From the NCBI GenBank assembly GCA_015075555.1, contig JABTUD010000001.1, forward strand, positions 620,001 to 684,000: a stretch of 64,000 nt of DNA, read 5' to 3'. Below the pieces are notes generated by a model. The model was given only the letters and a program-made list of their open reading frames with translations. It ran no database searches and was not told where the DNA came from. The first letter of the stretch is position 1, and every line of letters starts with the position of its first letter. The stretch is from Thermoflexaceae bacterium (lineage in GTDB: Bacteria; Chloroflexota; Dehalococcoidia; Tepidiformales; Tepidiformaceae). Positions 27,201-35,260 of this stretch are shown here, one piece after another. The position numbers were made by a program, and so were the translations under genes.

Positions 27201-27946
27201 GCCATTACCATACCGCCGTCGACATGGATGCACTGCCCGGTGATGTACGATGCGCCATCGCTGGCGAGGAAAGCGGCGAGCGGGGCAACTTCCCCGGGTT
27301 CAGCAATCCGCCCAAGAGGGATCTGGCCCATGACTGCCTGCACCTGGGACGCGGTCATTTCTGCCGTGATGTCGGTGTTGATGAACCCTGGCGCGATGGC
27401 GTTCACGGTGATCCCGCGTGATGCAACTTCGCGCGCAACAGCGCGGGAAAAGCCGATGAGGCCTGCCTTGGCGGCGGCATAATTGGCCTGCCCGGGATTC
27501 CCCATCACCCCTACAACACTGGTTATGTTGATTATTCGGCCGTTCTGTGACCGCAGTAGTGGCCGCATGGCGGCTTTCGTGACGAGGAATGCGCCGCGCA
27601 GGTTGGTCGCCTGGACCACATCCCAGTCGTCTTCGCTCATTCGCATGAGTAGCCCATCGCGCGTGATGCCGGCGTTGTTGACGAGGATATCGAGGCCGCC
27701 AAAGCGCTCCACCGTGCCCTTGACGAGGGCGGCAGCCTCGTCCGGGACGGAGACATCTCCCGCGATGGCGGCAGCCTCGCCCCCGGATGCGGTGATCTCA
27801 GCGACCACGGCTGCGGCGGCCGCCTGGCTGGCGTTGTAGTTCACGGAGACCCGGGCGCCGTGCCGGGCGAGCTCAACTGCAATGGCGCGGCCGATTCCGC
27901 GCGAACCGCCGGTGACCAGCGCCACGCGCCCGTCGAGGTTGCCCAC
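27197..27946 (-). CDS. fabG: 3-oxoacyl-[acyl-carrier-protein] reductase
   Basis: 249-residue short-chain dehydrogenase that reduces 3-oxoacyl-ACP with NADPH. TGGSRGIGRAIA binds the cofactor; NNAG, Ser in NITSVVGVMG and YAAAK (Tyr and Lys) complete the active site; FINTDITAEM follows, and the C-terminal ITGQCIHVDGGMVM is typical. The GTG at 27946 has a perfect AGGAGG five bases upstream, and this start gives the usual N-terminus. Confidence 0.96.
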   Translation of the reverse strand: MGNLDGRVALVTGGSRGIGRAIAVELARHGARVSVNYNASQAAAAAVVAEITASGGEAAAIAGDVSVPDEAAALVKGTVERFGGLDILVNNAGITRDGLLMRMSEDDWDVVQATNLRGAFLVTKAAMRPLLRSQNGRIINITSVVGVMGNPGQANYAAAKAGLIGFSRAVAREVASRGITVNAIAPGFINTDITAEMTASQVQAVMGQIPLGRIAEPGEVAPLAAFLASDGASYITGQCIHVDGGMVMA

Positions 27947-27962
27947 CTTCGCCTCCTGGATG

Positions 27963-28916
27963 CTAGAGCTCGATGCGAACCGACGAAGCGCCGTTGACGT
28001 TAATGCAGTTCGCTTTGCGCAACATGCGCTTGATGATGGCTGTGAGCACGCGGCCGGGGCCGAACTCGATGAAGGTCTCGACCCCCTGGTTTCCAAGGAA
28101 CTCCACGGTATCGCTCCACTGAACAGGGCGGCAGACCTGGTCGACCAGCTCATGCCTGACGGCAGTCTCACTGGTAACCGGGGTGGCCGTACAGTTGGCC
28201 ACCACCGGCACCTGGGGGTCGAGGATTTCGGCGGTGGCCACGGGGTGAACCATGCCATCGGCAGCAGGGCGCATGAGCGAGCTGTGGAATGCGCCGCTCA
28301 CGCTGAGGGGGATGACCTTGGCGGCGCCCCGGGCCTTTGCGTAGTCGAGCGCGCGAACGACAGCCTCGCGCCGGCCGCCGATGACTATCTGGCCCGGCGC
28401 GTTGATGTTGCAGATCTCGGCCCCCGCTTCGCGGCAGACCTCCTCGCAGTCGGCGATGTCGAGCCCAAGGACTGCGGCCATGGTGCCGGGGTTGCGTTCG
28501 CCGGCGGTCTGCATCAGCTCGCCACGGGTGCGCAGGAGCCTGATCGCCTCATCAAAGGGCAACGCCCCCGCGGCGACGAGGGCGGAGTACTCGCCAAGTG
28601 AGTGCCCCGCGACGTACGCCGGTCTCTCGGCGAGCTGGGGGGAATGTTCAAGTGCCACGCTCAGGAGCGCGAGGCTGGTGACGGCGATTGCCGGTTGCGC
28701 GTTGCGTGTCTGCTGGAGCTCCTGTTCGGGGCCCTCAAAGCAGATGCGGCTCAGGGGGAATCCGAGGATGTCATCGGCCTGCTGGTAGATCTCGCGGGCG
28801 GTGGCGAACTCATCGTAGAGATCCTTGCCCATGCCCACGGTCTGCGCGCCCTGGCCGGGGAAGACGAAGGCGCGGCCGGGACGAATGGGATCGCGGAACG
28901 AAACGAAAGCCGGCAC
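27963..28916 (-). CDS. fabD: Malonyl-CoA:ACP transacylase
   Basis: 317 residues. Loads malonyl groups onto ACP. PGQGAQTVGMG near the N-terminus, GHSLGEYSAL with the nucleophilic Ser, SGAFHSSLM with the catalytic His, and NINAPGQIVIGG are all present. The GTG at 28916 (VPAFVSFRDP) is the first plausible start after the rpmF stop; only a weak Shine-Dalgarno is seen. It follows rpmF by 17 bases. Confidence 0.95.
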   Translation of the reverse strand: MPAFVSFRDPIRPGRAFVFPGQGAQTVGMGKDLYDEFATAREIYQQADDILGFPLSRICFEGPEQELQQTRNAQPAIAVTSLALLSVALEHSPQLAERPAYVAGHSLGEYSALVAAGALPFDEAIRLLRTRGELMQTAGERNPGTMAAVLGLDIADCEEVCREAGAEICNINAPGQIVIGGRREAVVRALDYAKARGAAKVIPLSVSGAFHSSLMRPAADGMVHPVATAEILDPQVPVVANCTATPVTSETAVRHELVDQVCRPVQWSDTVEFLGNQGVETFIEFGPGRVLTAIIKRMLRKANCINVNGASSVRIEL

Positions 28917-28933
28917 CAGGCTGGCCGATTTGT

Positions 28934-29131
28934 CTAGCTGTCCAGCTCGGGGCCCGGCAGGCTGATCACTTCCCGTCCCCTGTACATTCCGCAGAGAGGG
29001 CAGGCGTGATGAGCCAGCCGCGGGCTCTTGCAGCCGGGACAATCGACCACGTGGGGCATCTTGAGCGCCAGGTGGCTGCGACGCTTGCCCTGGCGCGATT
29101 TCGGGTACTTCCGCTTGGGAAGCGGTGGCAT
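28934..29131 (-). CDS. rpmF: 50S ribosomal protein L32
   Basis: 65 residues: basic N-terminus MPPLPKRKYPKSRQGKRRSH, then CPGC and CPLC, the zinc-binding (C+) form of L32. The ATG is preceded by AAGGAG six bases upstream. It is followed by fabD without plsX or fabH. Confidence 0.95.
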   Translation of the reverse strand: MPPLPKRKYPKSRQGKRRSHLALKMPHVVDCPGCKSPRLAHHACPLCGMYRGREVISLPGPELDS

Positions 29132-29151
29132 ATCCCTTCTCCTTCAGTACA

Positions 29152-29652
29152 TTACCCATTTCGTGATCGCATCAGCTCGGCGAGGGCGCCCCAGCGGGCA
29201 TCGGCCGGGGTGCGGTCGCAATCACAGGCGACGATGCTCAGGTCTTGCCCGCACACCGGGCAGATGCCCGGGCAATCGGGACGGCAAAGCGGCTGCATCG
29301 CTGCAGCCATCTCGCTATATTGCCGCACTCCCTCCGTAATGTCGATCGTGTGGTTGGTGTCGATAAGGAAGCTGTCCTGGTCAGGATGGGTATCCAGCCG
29401 GGCGCCGGTCACAACGTCGACCTGCTGGTGGTAGACCTCCTCAAAGCTCACGCGGCGAGGGTCTCCGAATGGAGCAAGGCAGCGGCTGCAGGCCGCATCG
29501 AGCACCACATCCACGCTGCAGCGTACGAGCACGCCGGCCGGCGTGCGCATCAATTCGACCGTGCCGCGATGAACCGGCGGCTCTGGGTCGAGCTCGTAAC
29601 GCCGCGTGGCGCCGACTGGTTCGCGCAGAAGCTGGGAAACGTTGAACTGCAT
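29152..29652 (-). CDS. DUF177 (YceD) family protein
   Basis: 166 residues. Family usually encoded before rpmF and needed for 23S rRNA accumulation in some bacteria. VLDAACSRCLAPF and the C-terminal PLCRPDCPGICPVCGQDL contain CxxC pairs likely to bind zinc. The start ATG at 29652 has GAGG eight bases upstream and begins the family-like MQFNVSQLLREPVGA. First gene of the long minus-strand run. Confidence 0.9.
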   Translation of the reverse strand: MQFNVSQLLREPVGATRRYELDPEPPVHRGTVELMRTPAGVLVRCSVDVVLDAACSRCLAPFGDPRRVSFEEVYHQQVDVVTGARLDTHPDQDSFLIDTNHTIDITEGVRQYSEMAAAMQPLCRPDCPGICPVCGQDLSIVACDCDRTPADARWGALAELMRSRNG

Positions 29653-29682
29653 GGGGAAGACCTCGCACCTGGAGGTACGACC

Positions 29683-29688
29683 AGTATA
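29683..29688 (-). promoter_or_regulatory. -10 box of the DUF177-rpmF-fab run
   Basis: TATACT on the minus strand, 30 bases before the DUF177 ATG. The -35 is unconvincing. As the only promoter-like site between this gene and the divergent zinc-ribbon gene, it probably starts the rpmF-fab transcript. Confidence 0.45.
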
Positions 29689-29810
29689 TCGCCCCGCGCA
29701 GGGCCTGCCCGCGCCATAAGAAACCCCGCACTGTGACGATTTGGCCGTTTGCCCGCGGCAGAGCCACCGGAGGCGTTTACGGGCCTCTCCGTGGCGGCTA
29801 GCCTTTGCGC

Positions 29811-29816
29811 TAGGGT
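29811..29816 (+). promoter_or_regulatory. -10 box of leaderless zinc-ribbon gene
   Basis: TAGGGT ends 8 bases before the ATG at 29825; no Shine-Dalgarno in between. Confidence 0.45.
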
Positions 29817-29824
29817 TAGCCCCA

Positions 29825-30523
29825 ATGAGCCAGGTTGCCGAGCTTGTAGCGCTACAGGAGATCGATGCTGAGTCGGCCGCTGCGCGGGCGGCGCTTGCTG
29901 ACGTGGAAGCCCGGCTGCAGGGCGATGCCGAGCTCGACGAAGCCCGGCGCCAGCTCATCCAGGCAGAGGCGGAACGGGCGACGATCGTCGCCACGCAGCG
30001 CAGGCTGGAAGACGAGGTCGAGCGCCTGAATGACCGGATAGCGCCCGAAGAGAAGCGCCTTTACGACGGTTCGGTCCGCAACCCCAAGGAGCTCACCGGC
30101 ATCCAGCACGAGCTGGAGCTCCTGAAGGCGGCCAGGGAACGCCAGGAGGATGCCCTGGTCGAAGTCCTGGACCAGGCCGAGACGGCCAGCCGGCAACGCT
30201 CAGAGGCGCAGGGCGCGGTAACCAGGCTCGAAGAACGGTGGTCGCGCACCCAGGAGGAGCTGCGGCTTGAGGCCCGCCGGCTGGGCGATGCGATCGCGCG
30301 AATCGACCAGAGGCGCGAAGCCCAGGCAGCGAGGATACCGCCGCGCCTCCTCGTCACGTATGAAGACTTGAGGAGACGGAAAGGGGGAACGGCAGTAGCC
30401 CGCATCAAGGGCAACACCTGCTCCGGGTGCAGGATCACCATCCCCGATGCGCTCCGTTCGCGGGTGCTGGCCGGCGAGACTGTTGCCCAGTGCCCGAACT
30501 GCGAGCGCATTTTCCACCCTTGA
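29825..30523 (+). CDS. Coiled-coil protein with C4 zinc ribbon (zf-RING_7 family)
   Basis: 232 residues. Residues 1-175 form a long coiled coil (EIDAESAAARAALADVEARL and following heptads), and the C-terminus has NTCSGCRITI and VAQCPNCERI as a four-cysteine zinc ribbon. The family (zf-RING_7, related to Chlamydia CT398) is widespread and poorly understood; partners such as sigma-54 and secretion components were reported in chlamydiae. In many genomes it lies beside DNA or RNA metabolism genes. It ends 7 bases before the recombinase-like gene, so the two are co-transcribed. Confidence 0.88.
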   Translation: MSQVAELVALQEIDAESAAARAALADVEARLQGDAELDEARRQLIQAEAERATIVATQRRLEDEVERLNDRIAPEEKRLYDGSVRNPKELTGIQHELELLKAARERQEDALVEVLDQAETASRQRSEAQGAVTRLEERWSRTQEELRLEARRLGDAIARIDQRREAQAARIPPRLLVTYEDLRRRKGGTAVARIKGNTCSGCRITIPDALRSRVLAGETVAQCPNCERIFHP

Positions 30524-30530
30524 TGCGACT

Positions 30531-31949
30531 GTGAAGGCCGTCGGCTACTTCGTCGAAGGGGCTCGCCGGAACAGGGCGAAACGATCGGTTGGCGAACAGA
30601 ACCGGGCTTTTCTCGACTTCTGCGCCGAGCATGGCTATGAAGTAGCGGCAACCTTCCTGGATACCGAGGACCAGCAACCGGAAGACACCGGCTTCCGCCA
30701 GATGCTCCACTTCCTGCAGCGCGAGGACCGGGGGTTTACGGTGGTCGTGGTGGATGGTCTCGGCGTGCTCGGGCACGACCTGGGACGGGCGGCCCTGAAG
30801 CTGCTCACCATCGAGAGCCTTGGCGTGCAGGTGCTTTCAGCGCACACCGGGCGGGAAGCGATCCGCGAGCTGGTGAGCACGTGGGCCGATCGCGGCGAAG
30901 GTACTCCCGTTTCGGAAAAGGTGCGGACCGCGATGCGGCGCAAGGCGGTGAAGGGAGAAGTGCTGGGAAGGCCGCCCTACGGCTACCGGGTCGGGCCCCG
31001 CCGCCGCCTGGAGCTGGTCCCCGATGAGGCGATCGTGGTGCGCTACATCTTCCGGCTCTACCTGCAGGAAGGCATGGGCATCCGCAAGATAGCGGGCCAG
31101 CTGAACGAAGAGGGGATCCCGACGCGCCGGGGTGGCCGTTGGAGCATGGTCTCCATCCGCGATCTGCTTCGCAACCGCTCGTACCTGGGGACGTATACCC
31201 GCTTTGGCGTAAAGGTCCCCGGCAGCCACCCGGCGCTGGTCAGCCCGGAGGACTTCCGGCTTGTCCAGGAGAGGCTGCAGACGCGCCATGCCGCCGTGCG
31301 TGAACGCCAGGTCGTGCCCTTCCTTCTCAGCGGACTCGTGTATTGCGCCCGCTGCGGCAGCAAGATGATCGGGGTGAGCCGCCGCCAGAAGTGGACGACC
31401 AGGGCGGGTGAAGAACGCTCGGCCGCCTACCGCTACTACCAGTGCGAAAGCCGCACGAACCAGAGCACCTGCGGGTACAACACCCAGCGCGCCCAGGCCC
31501 TCGAAGATCGGGTCCGCGCCATGCTCGCCGAAAACTCGGCCCCCCCGGTCACGCGCCTTCGCAGGGCCGGGAACGTGGACTCCTACCTCCTGGATGTGAT
31601 CGCGCAGGGCGAGCGGATTGAAGGCCGCATGCGCCGGGTGCGGCGCGAGCTTGAGGAGCTGGTCGCCGACGCCGCTCACGGGCACATCACCCTGGAGCGG
31701 CTGAAGGCCATGGGGGCGGGCGTCGCGCAGGAACAGCAGGAGCTGGAGGACGAGCTCGCCGGGAACCGCGCCCGCCTGGCCGCACACCAGACCGAGGCGG
31801 AGCGCCAGCGTCACCTGGAGGAGCTGCGCACCCGCCTGGTGCGGGATTGGGAGACGCTCGAGTTCGACGCCCTCCAGCCGGCCCTGCGTGAGGTCGTGGA
31901 CCGCATCGAGGTCGATGGAGAGGACGCAGCTCTTTTCCTGCGCATGTAG
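30531..31949 (+). CDS. Serine-recombinase homologue without catalytic residues
   Basis: 472 residues with the architecture of a large serine recombinase: resolvase domain (1-125), recombinase DNA-binding domain (GRPPYGYRVG, then GMGIRKIAGQLNEEGIPTR and VSIRDLLRNRSYLGTY), zinc ribbon (LVYCARCGSKM ... YYQCESRTNQSTC) and a coiled coil. The catalytic GYxRVS motif is replaced by GYFVEG, so the nucleophilic Ser and its Arg are gone, and the DRLxR motif reads DGLGVLG, so the two active-site arginines are gone too. The DNA-binding parts look intact. There are no attachment-site repeats or cargo genes. Starts with GTG, 7 bases after the zinc-ribbon gene. It is probably a domesticated DNA-binding protein. 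Confidence 0.82.
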   Translation: MKAVGYFVEGARRNRAKRSVGEQNRAFLDFCAEHGYEVAATFLDTEDQQPEDTGFRQMLHFLQREDRGFTVVVVDGLGVLGHDLGRAALKLLTIESLGVQVLSAHTGREAIRELVSTWADRGEGTPVSEKVRTAMRRKAVKGEVLGRPPYGYRVGPRRRLELVPDEAIVVRYIFRLYLQEGMGIRKIAGQLNEEGIPTRRGGRWSMVSIRDLLRNRSYLGTYTRFGVKVPGSHPALVSPEDFRLVQERLQTRHAAVRERQVVPFLLSGLVYCARCGSKMIGVSRRQKWTTRAGEERSAAYRYYQCESRTNQSTCGYNTQRAQALEDRVRAMLAENSAPPVTRLRRAGNVDSYLLDVIAQGERIEGRMRRVRRELEELVADAAHGHITLERLKAMGAGVAQEQQELEDELAGNRARLAAHQTEAERQRHLEELRTRLVRDWETLEFDALQPALREVVDRIEVDGEDAALFLRM

Positions 31950-32158
31950 GGCTTCGTTGCGCCCGGGGACCCGATGGGTACCAGATCGCTGGCCCATTGG
32001 CTCGCTCAAGCCGTTCCGCCGGGCTTTCTGCGCGAGCATGGCGCCGTTCCCCGGTCTCCCGGAGCCCCCTGTCCGCTGCGGACGAGGCGCATTGGAAGAG
32101 CGGGCACCGGCAGTGCCACGGCCTGCCCGCATTCCTGTCGCGCTGGCTGCGGATCCCG

Positions 32159-32164
32159 TACGCT
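32159..32164 (+). promoter_or_regulatory. -10 box of leaderless prfB
   Basis: TACGCT ends 6 bases before the prfB ATG at 32171. No Shine-Dalgarno. The preceding 200 bases (31950-32158) hold no gene. Confidence 0.45.
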
Positions 32165-32170
32165 TTATCC

Positions 32171-33275
32171 ATGCAGGAACTACTCGACAGGGCGAACGAA
32201 ATCCTCCGGCGCATCTCGGACATCATGGTGCGCCTTTGACCTCGCGAGCGACGACGAGCGGATAGCGGAACTCGAAGCGAGGAGCGCCGAAAGTTCCTTC
32301 TGGAACGACCCCGGCCAGGCGCGCGCCGCGATGCAGCAGCTTGCCGTGGCGAAGGCGCGCGTGTCGACTTGGCGCGGCCTGGAGCGGCGAACACGCGACG
32401 TGGGGGAGTTGCTGGACCTCGCGATCGCGGAGGACGACCCGAGCCTTGAGGCCGGCGCCCGCGGGGAGATCGAGGCGCTGGAGAAGGCGCTCCACGACCG
32501 GGAATTCCAGCTCCAGCTTTCGGGTGACTATGACGAACGTAGTGCCATCCTTGCCGTGCACGCCGGCGCAGGAGGCACGGAGTCGCAGGACTGGGCCGAA
32601 ATGCTCCTGCGCATGTACCTGCGCTGGGCCGAACGCCGGGGATTTGCCACCGATGTGCTCGATGTGACGCCCGGCGAGGAGGCGGGCATCAAGAGCGCGA
32701 CCATCGAAATCACAGGCGCCTACGCCTACGGCTACCTTAGCAGCGAAAGGGGCGTGCACCGGCTCGTGCGGCAGTCGCCCTTCGACGCCTCTCATTCGCG
32801 CCACACCAGCTTCGCGAAGGTCGAAGTGATGCCGGAAGTCGAACCAGGCGCAGGGATCGAGATAAACCCCGACGACGTGAGGGTCGATGTCTTCCGATCC
32901 AGCGGAGCAGGCGGGCAGAACGTCCAGAAGAACTCGACCGCGGTCCGGTTGACCCACCTGCCAACGGGGATCGTGGTGACGTGCCAGAACGAACGCTCCC
33001 AGGGTCGCAACCGCGAAAGCGCGATGAAGGTACTCGAGGCGCGCCTGCTCGAGATTGAGCTCGAAAAGCAGGAGGAAGAAAAGGCGCGGTTAAAGGGACA
33101 GCACGTGGACATGAGCTGGGGCAACCAGATCCGTAGCTACGTTCTCCACCCCTATAAGATGGTCAAGGACCATCGCACTTCCTTCGAGACCAGCGATACC
33201 ACTTCGGTGCTCGACGGCGATCTCGATGGTTTCATGGAAGCCTACCTCAAGGCCCGCGTGGGAGAGAACGCATGA
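32171..33275 (+). CDS. prfB: Peptide chain release factor 2 (programmed +1 frameshift)
   Basis: Recognises UGA and UAA stop codons. The gene is in two frames: codons 32171-32236 (ending ATG GTG CGC CTT), an in-frame TGA at 32237-32239, and the rest from 32238 to 33275. CTT TGA C is the classical slip sequence, so low RF2 lets ribosomes shift +1 and make more RF2. The joined product has 367 residues. SPF (in RQSPFDA) is the stop-codon-reading tripeptide and GGQ (in GAGGQNVQ) the catalytic one. Upstream of CTT only a weak GGTG replaces the strong Shine-Dalgarno stimulator of E. coli. Confidence 0.96.
32234..32240 (+). promoter_or_regulatory. prfB programmed frameshift site
   Basis: CTT TGA C, with TGA in frame with the first 22 codons and the main frame continuing from GAC. 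Standard RF2 autoregulatory site. Confidence 0.93.
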
Positions 33276-34651
33276 CCCGTCCCCTGGTGGCGGCGCTCGC
33301 TGCCTTCCTGGCCATTGCCGCCGTCTTCAGCGCACCCGCCGCCGCCGATGCCGATGCGACGATTCTCTCTGCCACCATTGAGAATGGCTACCCGAAGACC
33401 ATCACCTTCAAGCTCAGCGCCCGGGCGGAGTCCGACATTACGGACGTCGCCCTGAGCTACGCCATTGCCGGCCGTCGCACAAGTGCTATCGGTCGCCCCG
33501 AATCGCTCACGCCCGGGAAGTCCGCCGACGTCCAGGTTGTTGTCCAGGTGAATTCCGGCCAGAGCTACATCCCGGTTGGCAGCTTCTTCACCTACCACTG
33601 GGAAATCACCACCGCCGATGGCAAGACCACCTCGAGCCCCGAGGCGACCTACCTCTTCCTCCCTCCCGGGCAGGAATGGAAGTCAGTCAAGAACGAGTTC
33701 ATGGAGGTCTACTACCGCAGCGACAACGAGAACCTCGCCAACACCTACCTGAAGGCCGGACAGGAGACCTACCAGAGGGCCGGAATACTCCTCGACGTGA
33801 CCCTGAAGCAGATTCCCGTCCGCGTGATCCTCTTCAACAACGAAAAGGAGCTGGACCCCGCCCGCCCGGGTGGCAGCACCGGCCGCTTCAATGAAGCCGT
33901 CACAACTTGTGGCACGAAGGTGACCAACGACATCGTGCTCGTCATCCCGGTAGCGTGCGGAAGCTCGGACCGGACGGACACGCTCCGCCACGAGTTCGGC
34001 CATATCCTGAACGAAGAGGCCGGGATCGGCCCACTGGGAAAGCTCCCCTCCTGGCTGGACGAGGGCACCGCCGTATACCTCCAGTCATCACCCGGGAGCG
34101 GCTACATTAGCGCCTTCGATTCGGCGGCACGGGCGAGCCGGCTGATTCCCTTCGCGCAGATGAACACGCCATCGTCCGACCCGGGCACGGTGAACCTGTT
34201 CTATGGCCAGGCATACGCGATGGTGAAGTACCTGGTGGACAACGGCGGCGAGGCGAAATATGCGCTACTCTTCGCGACCATCAAGAAGGGCTCCCGCTTC
34301 GACGATGCGCTCAAGCAGGTCTATGGGTTCGACCTGGCCACCTTCGAAGCCGATTTCCGCACCGCCTACGGGGTCAGCTCGCCCAACCCGACCTCCGTGC
34401 CAACGAGGCCCCAGCAGGCGCAACCTACAGTCGTAGCAACAGCCAGGCCATCGAACGGTGCAGCCCAGGGAACGGGCAAAGAGGACGGCCTGGATCGCGA
34501 GGTCTACATCTTCATCGGCGGCGCGCTCCTGCTGGCACTCGTGGCAGTGTTCCTCTTCCTGCTTGCGCAGCTTCTCGCCGCCAACCGCCGCACCGCAGCG
34601 AAGGAACACCAACCGCCTCCCGGCGACTGGAAAAGGCCGCCCGGCGAGTGA
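33272..34651 (+). CDS. Membrane-anchored gluzincin peptidase (peptidase MA-like)
   Basis: 459 residues. A signal peptide (VAALAAFLAIAAVFSAPAAADA), an Ig-like N-terminal region, then HEFGHILNEE (His240, Glu241, His244) with Glu264 in SWLDEGTAVYLQ as third zinc ligand. A Pro/Thr linker leads to one transmembrane helix (FIGGALLLALVAVFLFLLAQLL) and a short basic tail inside. The layout (outside catalytic domain, C-terminal anchor) repeats that of the gluzincin at 14537. Substrate unknown. The ATG overlaps the prfB stop as ATGA. Convergent with the phosphatidyltransferase, 4 bases apart. Confidence 0.85.
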   Translation: MTRPLVAALAAFLAIAAVFSAPAAADADATILSATIENGYPKTITFKLSARAESDITDVALSYAIAGRRTSAIGRPESLTPGKSADVQVVVQVNSGQSYIPVGSFFTYHWEITTADGKTTSSPEATYLFLPPGQEWKSVKNEFMEVYYRSDNENLANTYLKAGQETYQRAGILLDVTLKQIPVRVILFNNEKELDPARPGGSTGRFNEAVTTCGTKVTNDIVLVIPVACGSSDRTDTLRHEFGHILNEEAGIGPLGKLPSWLDEGTAVYLQSSPGSGYISAFDSAARASRLIPFAQMNTPSSDPGTVNLFYGQAYAMVKYLVDNGGEAKYALLFATIKKGSRFDDALKQVYGFDLATFEADFRTAYGVSSPNPTSVPTRPQQAQPTVVATARPSNGAAQGTGKEDGLDREVYIFIGGALLLALVAVFLFLLAQLLAANRRTAAKEHQPPPGDWKRPPGE

Positions 34652-34655
34652 GACC

Positions 34656-35255
34656 CTACGCCGGCGACGCTGGGCTGCGGACAGCGCGCGCCACCATCCA
34701 TAGCCTCTGCAGCGCCGTCAGGTTGGAAAGCACTGCCAGTGGCCAGATGGCGATGGCGAGGGCATCGAACAGCAGCCCAAGTCCAACCAGGGCCACCCGC
34801 TCCTGGCGCCGGAAGAAGCCATCGCGCATGGCAAGCCCCAGCATCTCCGCCCGGGCACGCATGTAACTTACGGAGACGCTCCCCACGAGCGCCGCCCACG
34901 TCAGCACCACCTGGACCTGCTCGCCACGGGCGGCGAAATACCAGGCGCAGGCGACCAGCACAAGCGCCTCGCTCGCGCGGTCCAGGACTGCATCAAAGAC
35001 TGCTCCGAATGGCGTGGCCTGGTTGGTCGCCCGCGCGACTGCCCCATCCACGAGGTCAAGGGCGCTGAAGAACAGGAAGACGCATCCTGCCGCCAGCAGC
35101 GCCTCGCGGGTGATCAGCCAGGCGGCGAATGCGTTCCCGGCAAACCCGAAGAGCGAAACCATGTTGGGCGTGATGCCGAGCCGTGCGACAGACCTGCCGA
35201 GCGGGTCGGCCACGTTTCGCGGCAGCTTCTGGGGGAGGAGGTTGACCCTGGGCAC
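34656..35255 (-). CDS. CDP-alcohol phosphatidyltransferase
   Basis: 199 residues, about five to six membrane helices. The signature DG-x2-AR-x8-G-x3-D-x3-D is complete in LVDGAVARATNQATPFGAVF followed by DAVLDRASE, with all catalytic Asp residues. The enzyme joins CDP-diacylglycerol to an alcohol. Which one (inositol 1-phosphate, glycerol 3-phosphate) is not decided by sequence, but the acyltransferase neighbours resemble the actinobacterial phosphatidylinositol mannoside set, so phosphatidylinositol phosphate synthesis is a fair guess. Starts with GTG, 5 bases after the PHP gene. Confidence 0.9.
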   Translation of the reverse strand: MPRVNLLPQKLPRNVADPLGRSVARLGITPNMVSLFGFAGNAFAAWLITREALLAAGCVFLFFSALDLVDGAVARATNQATPFGAVFDAVLDRASEALVLVACAWYFAARGEQVQVVLTWAALVGSVSVSYMRARAEMLGLAMRDGFFRRQERVALVGLGLLFDALAIAIWPLAVLSNLTALQRLWMVARAVRSPASPA

Positions 35256-35260
35256 GATCG

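Noticed and set aside
30531-31949. Integrated element around the recombinase-like gene
   Set aside because: Catalytic residues are missing, the gene is in a tight operon-like setting between the zinc-ribbon gene and prfB, and no direct repeats, cargo genes or composition change flank it.
31974-32170. Uninterrupted long start for prfB in the main frame, avoiding the frameshift
   Set aside because: The added N-terminus is Pro/Arg-rich and unlike RF2, while ATG 32171 gives MQELLDRANEILRRI, a good RF2 start, and leads to the exact CTT TGA C site.
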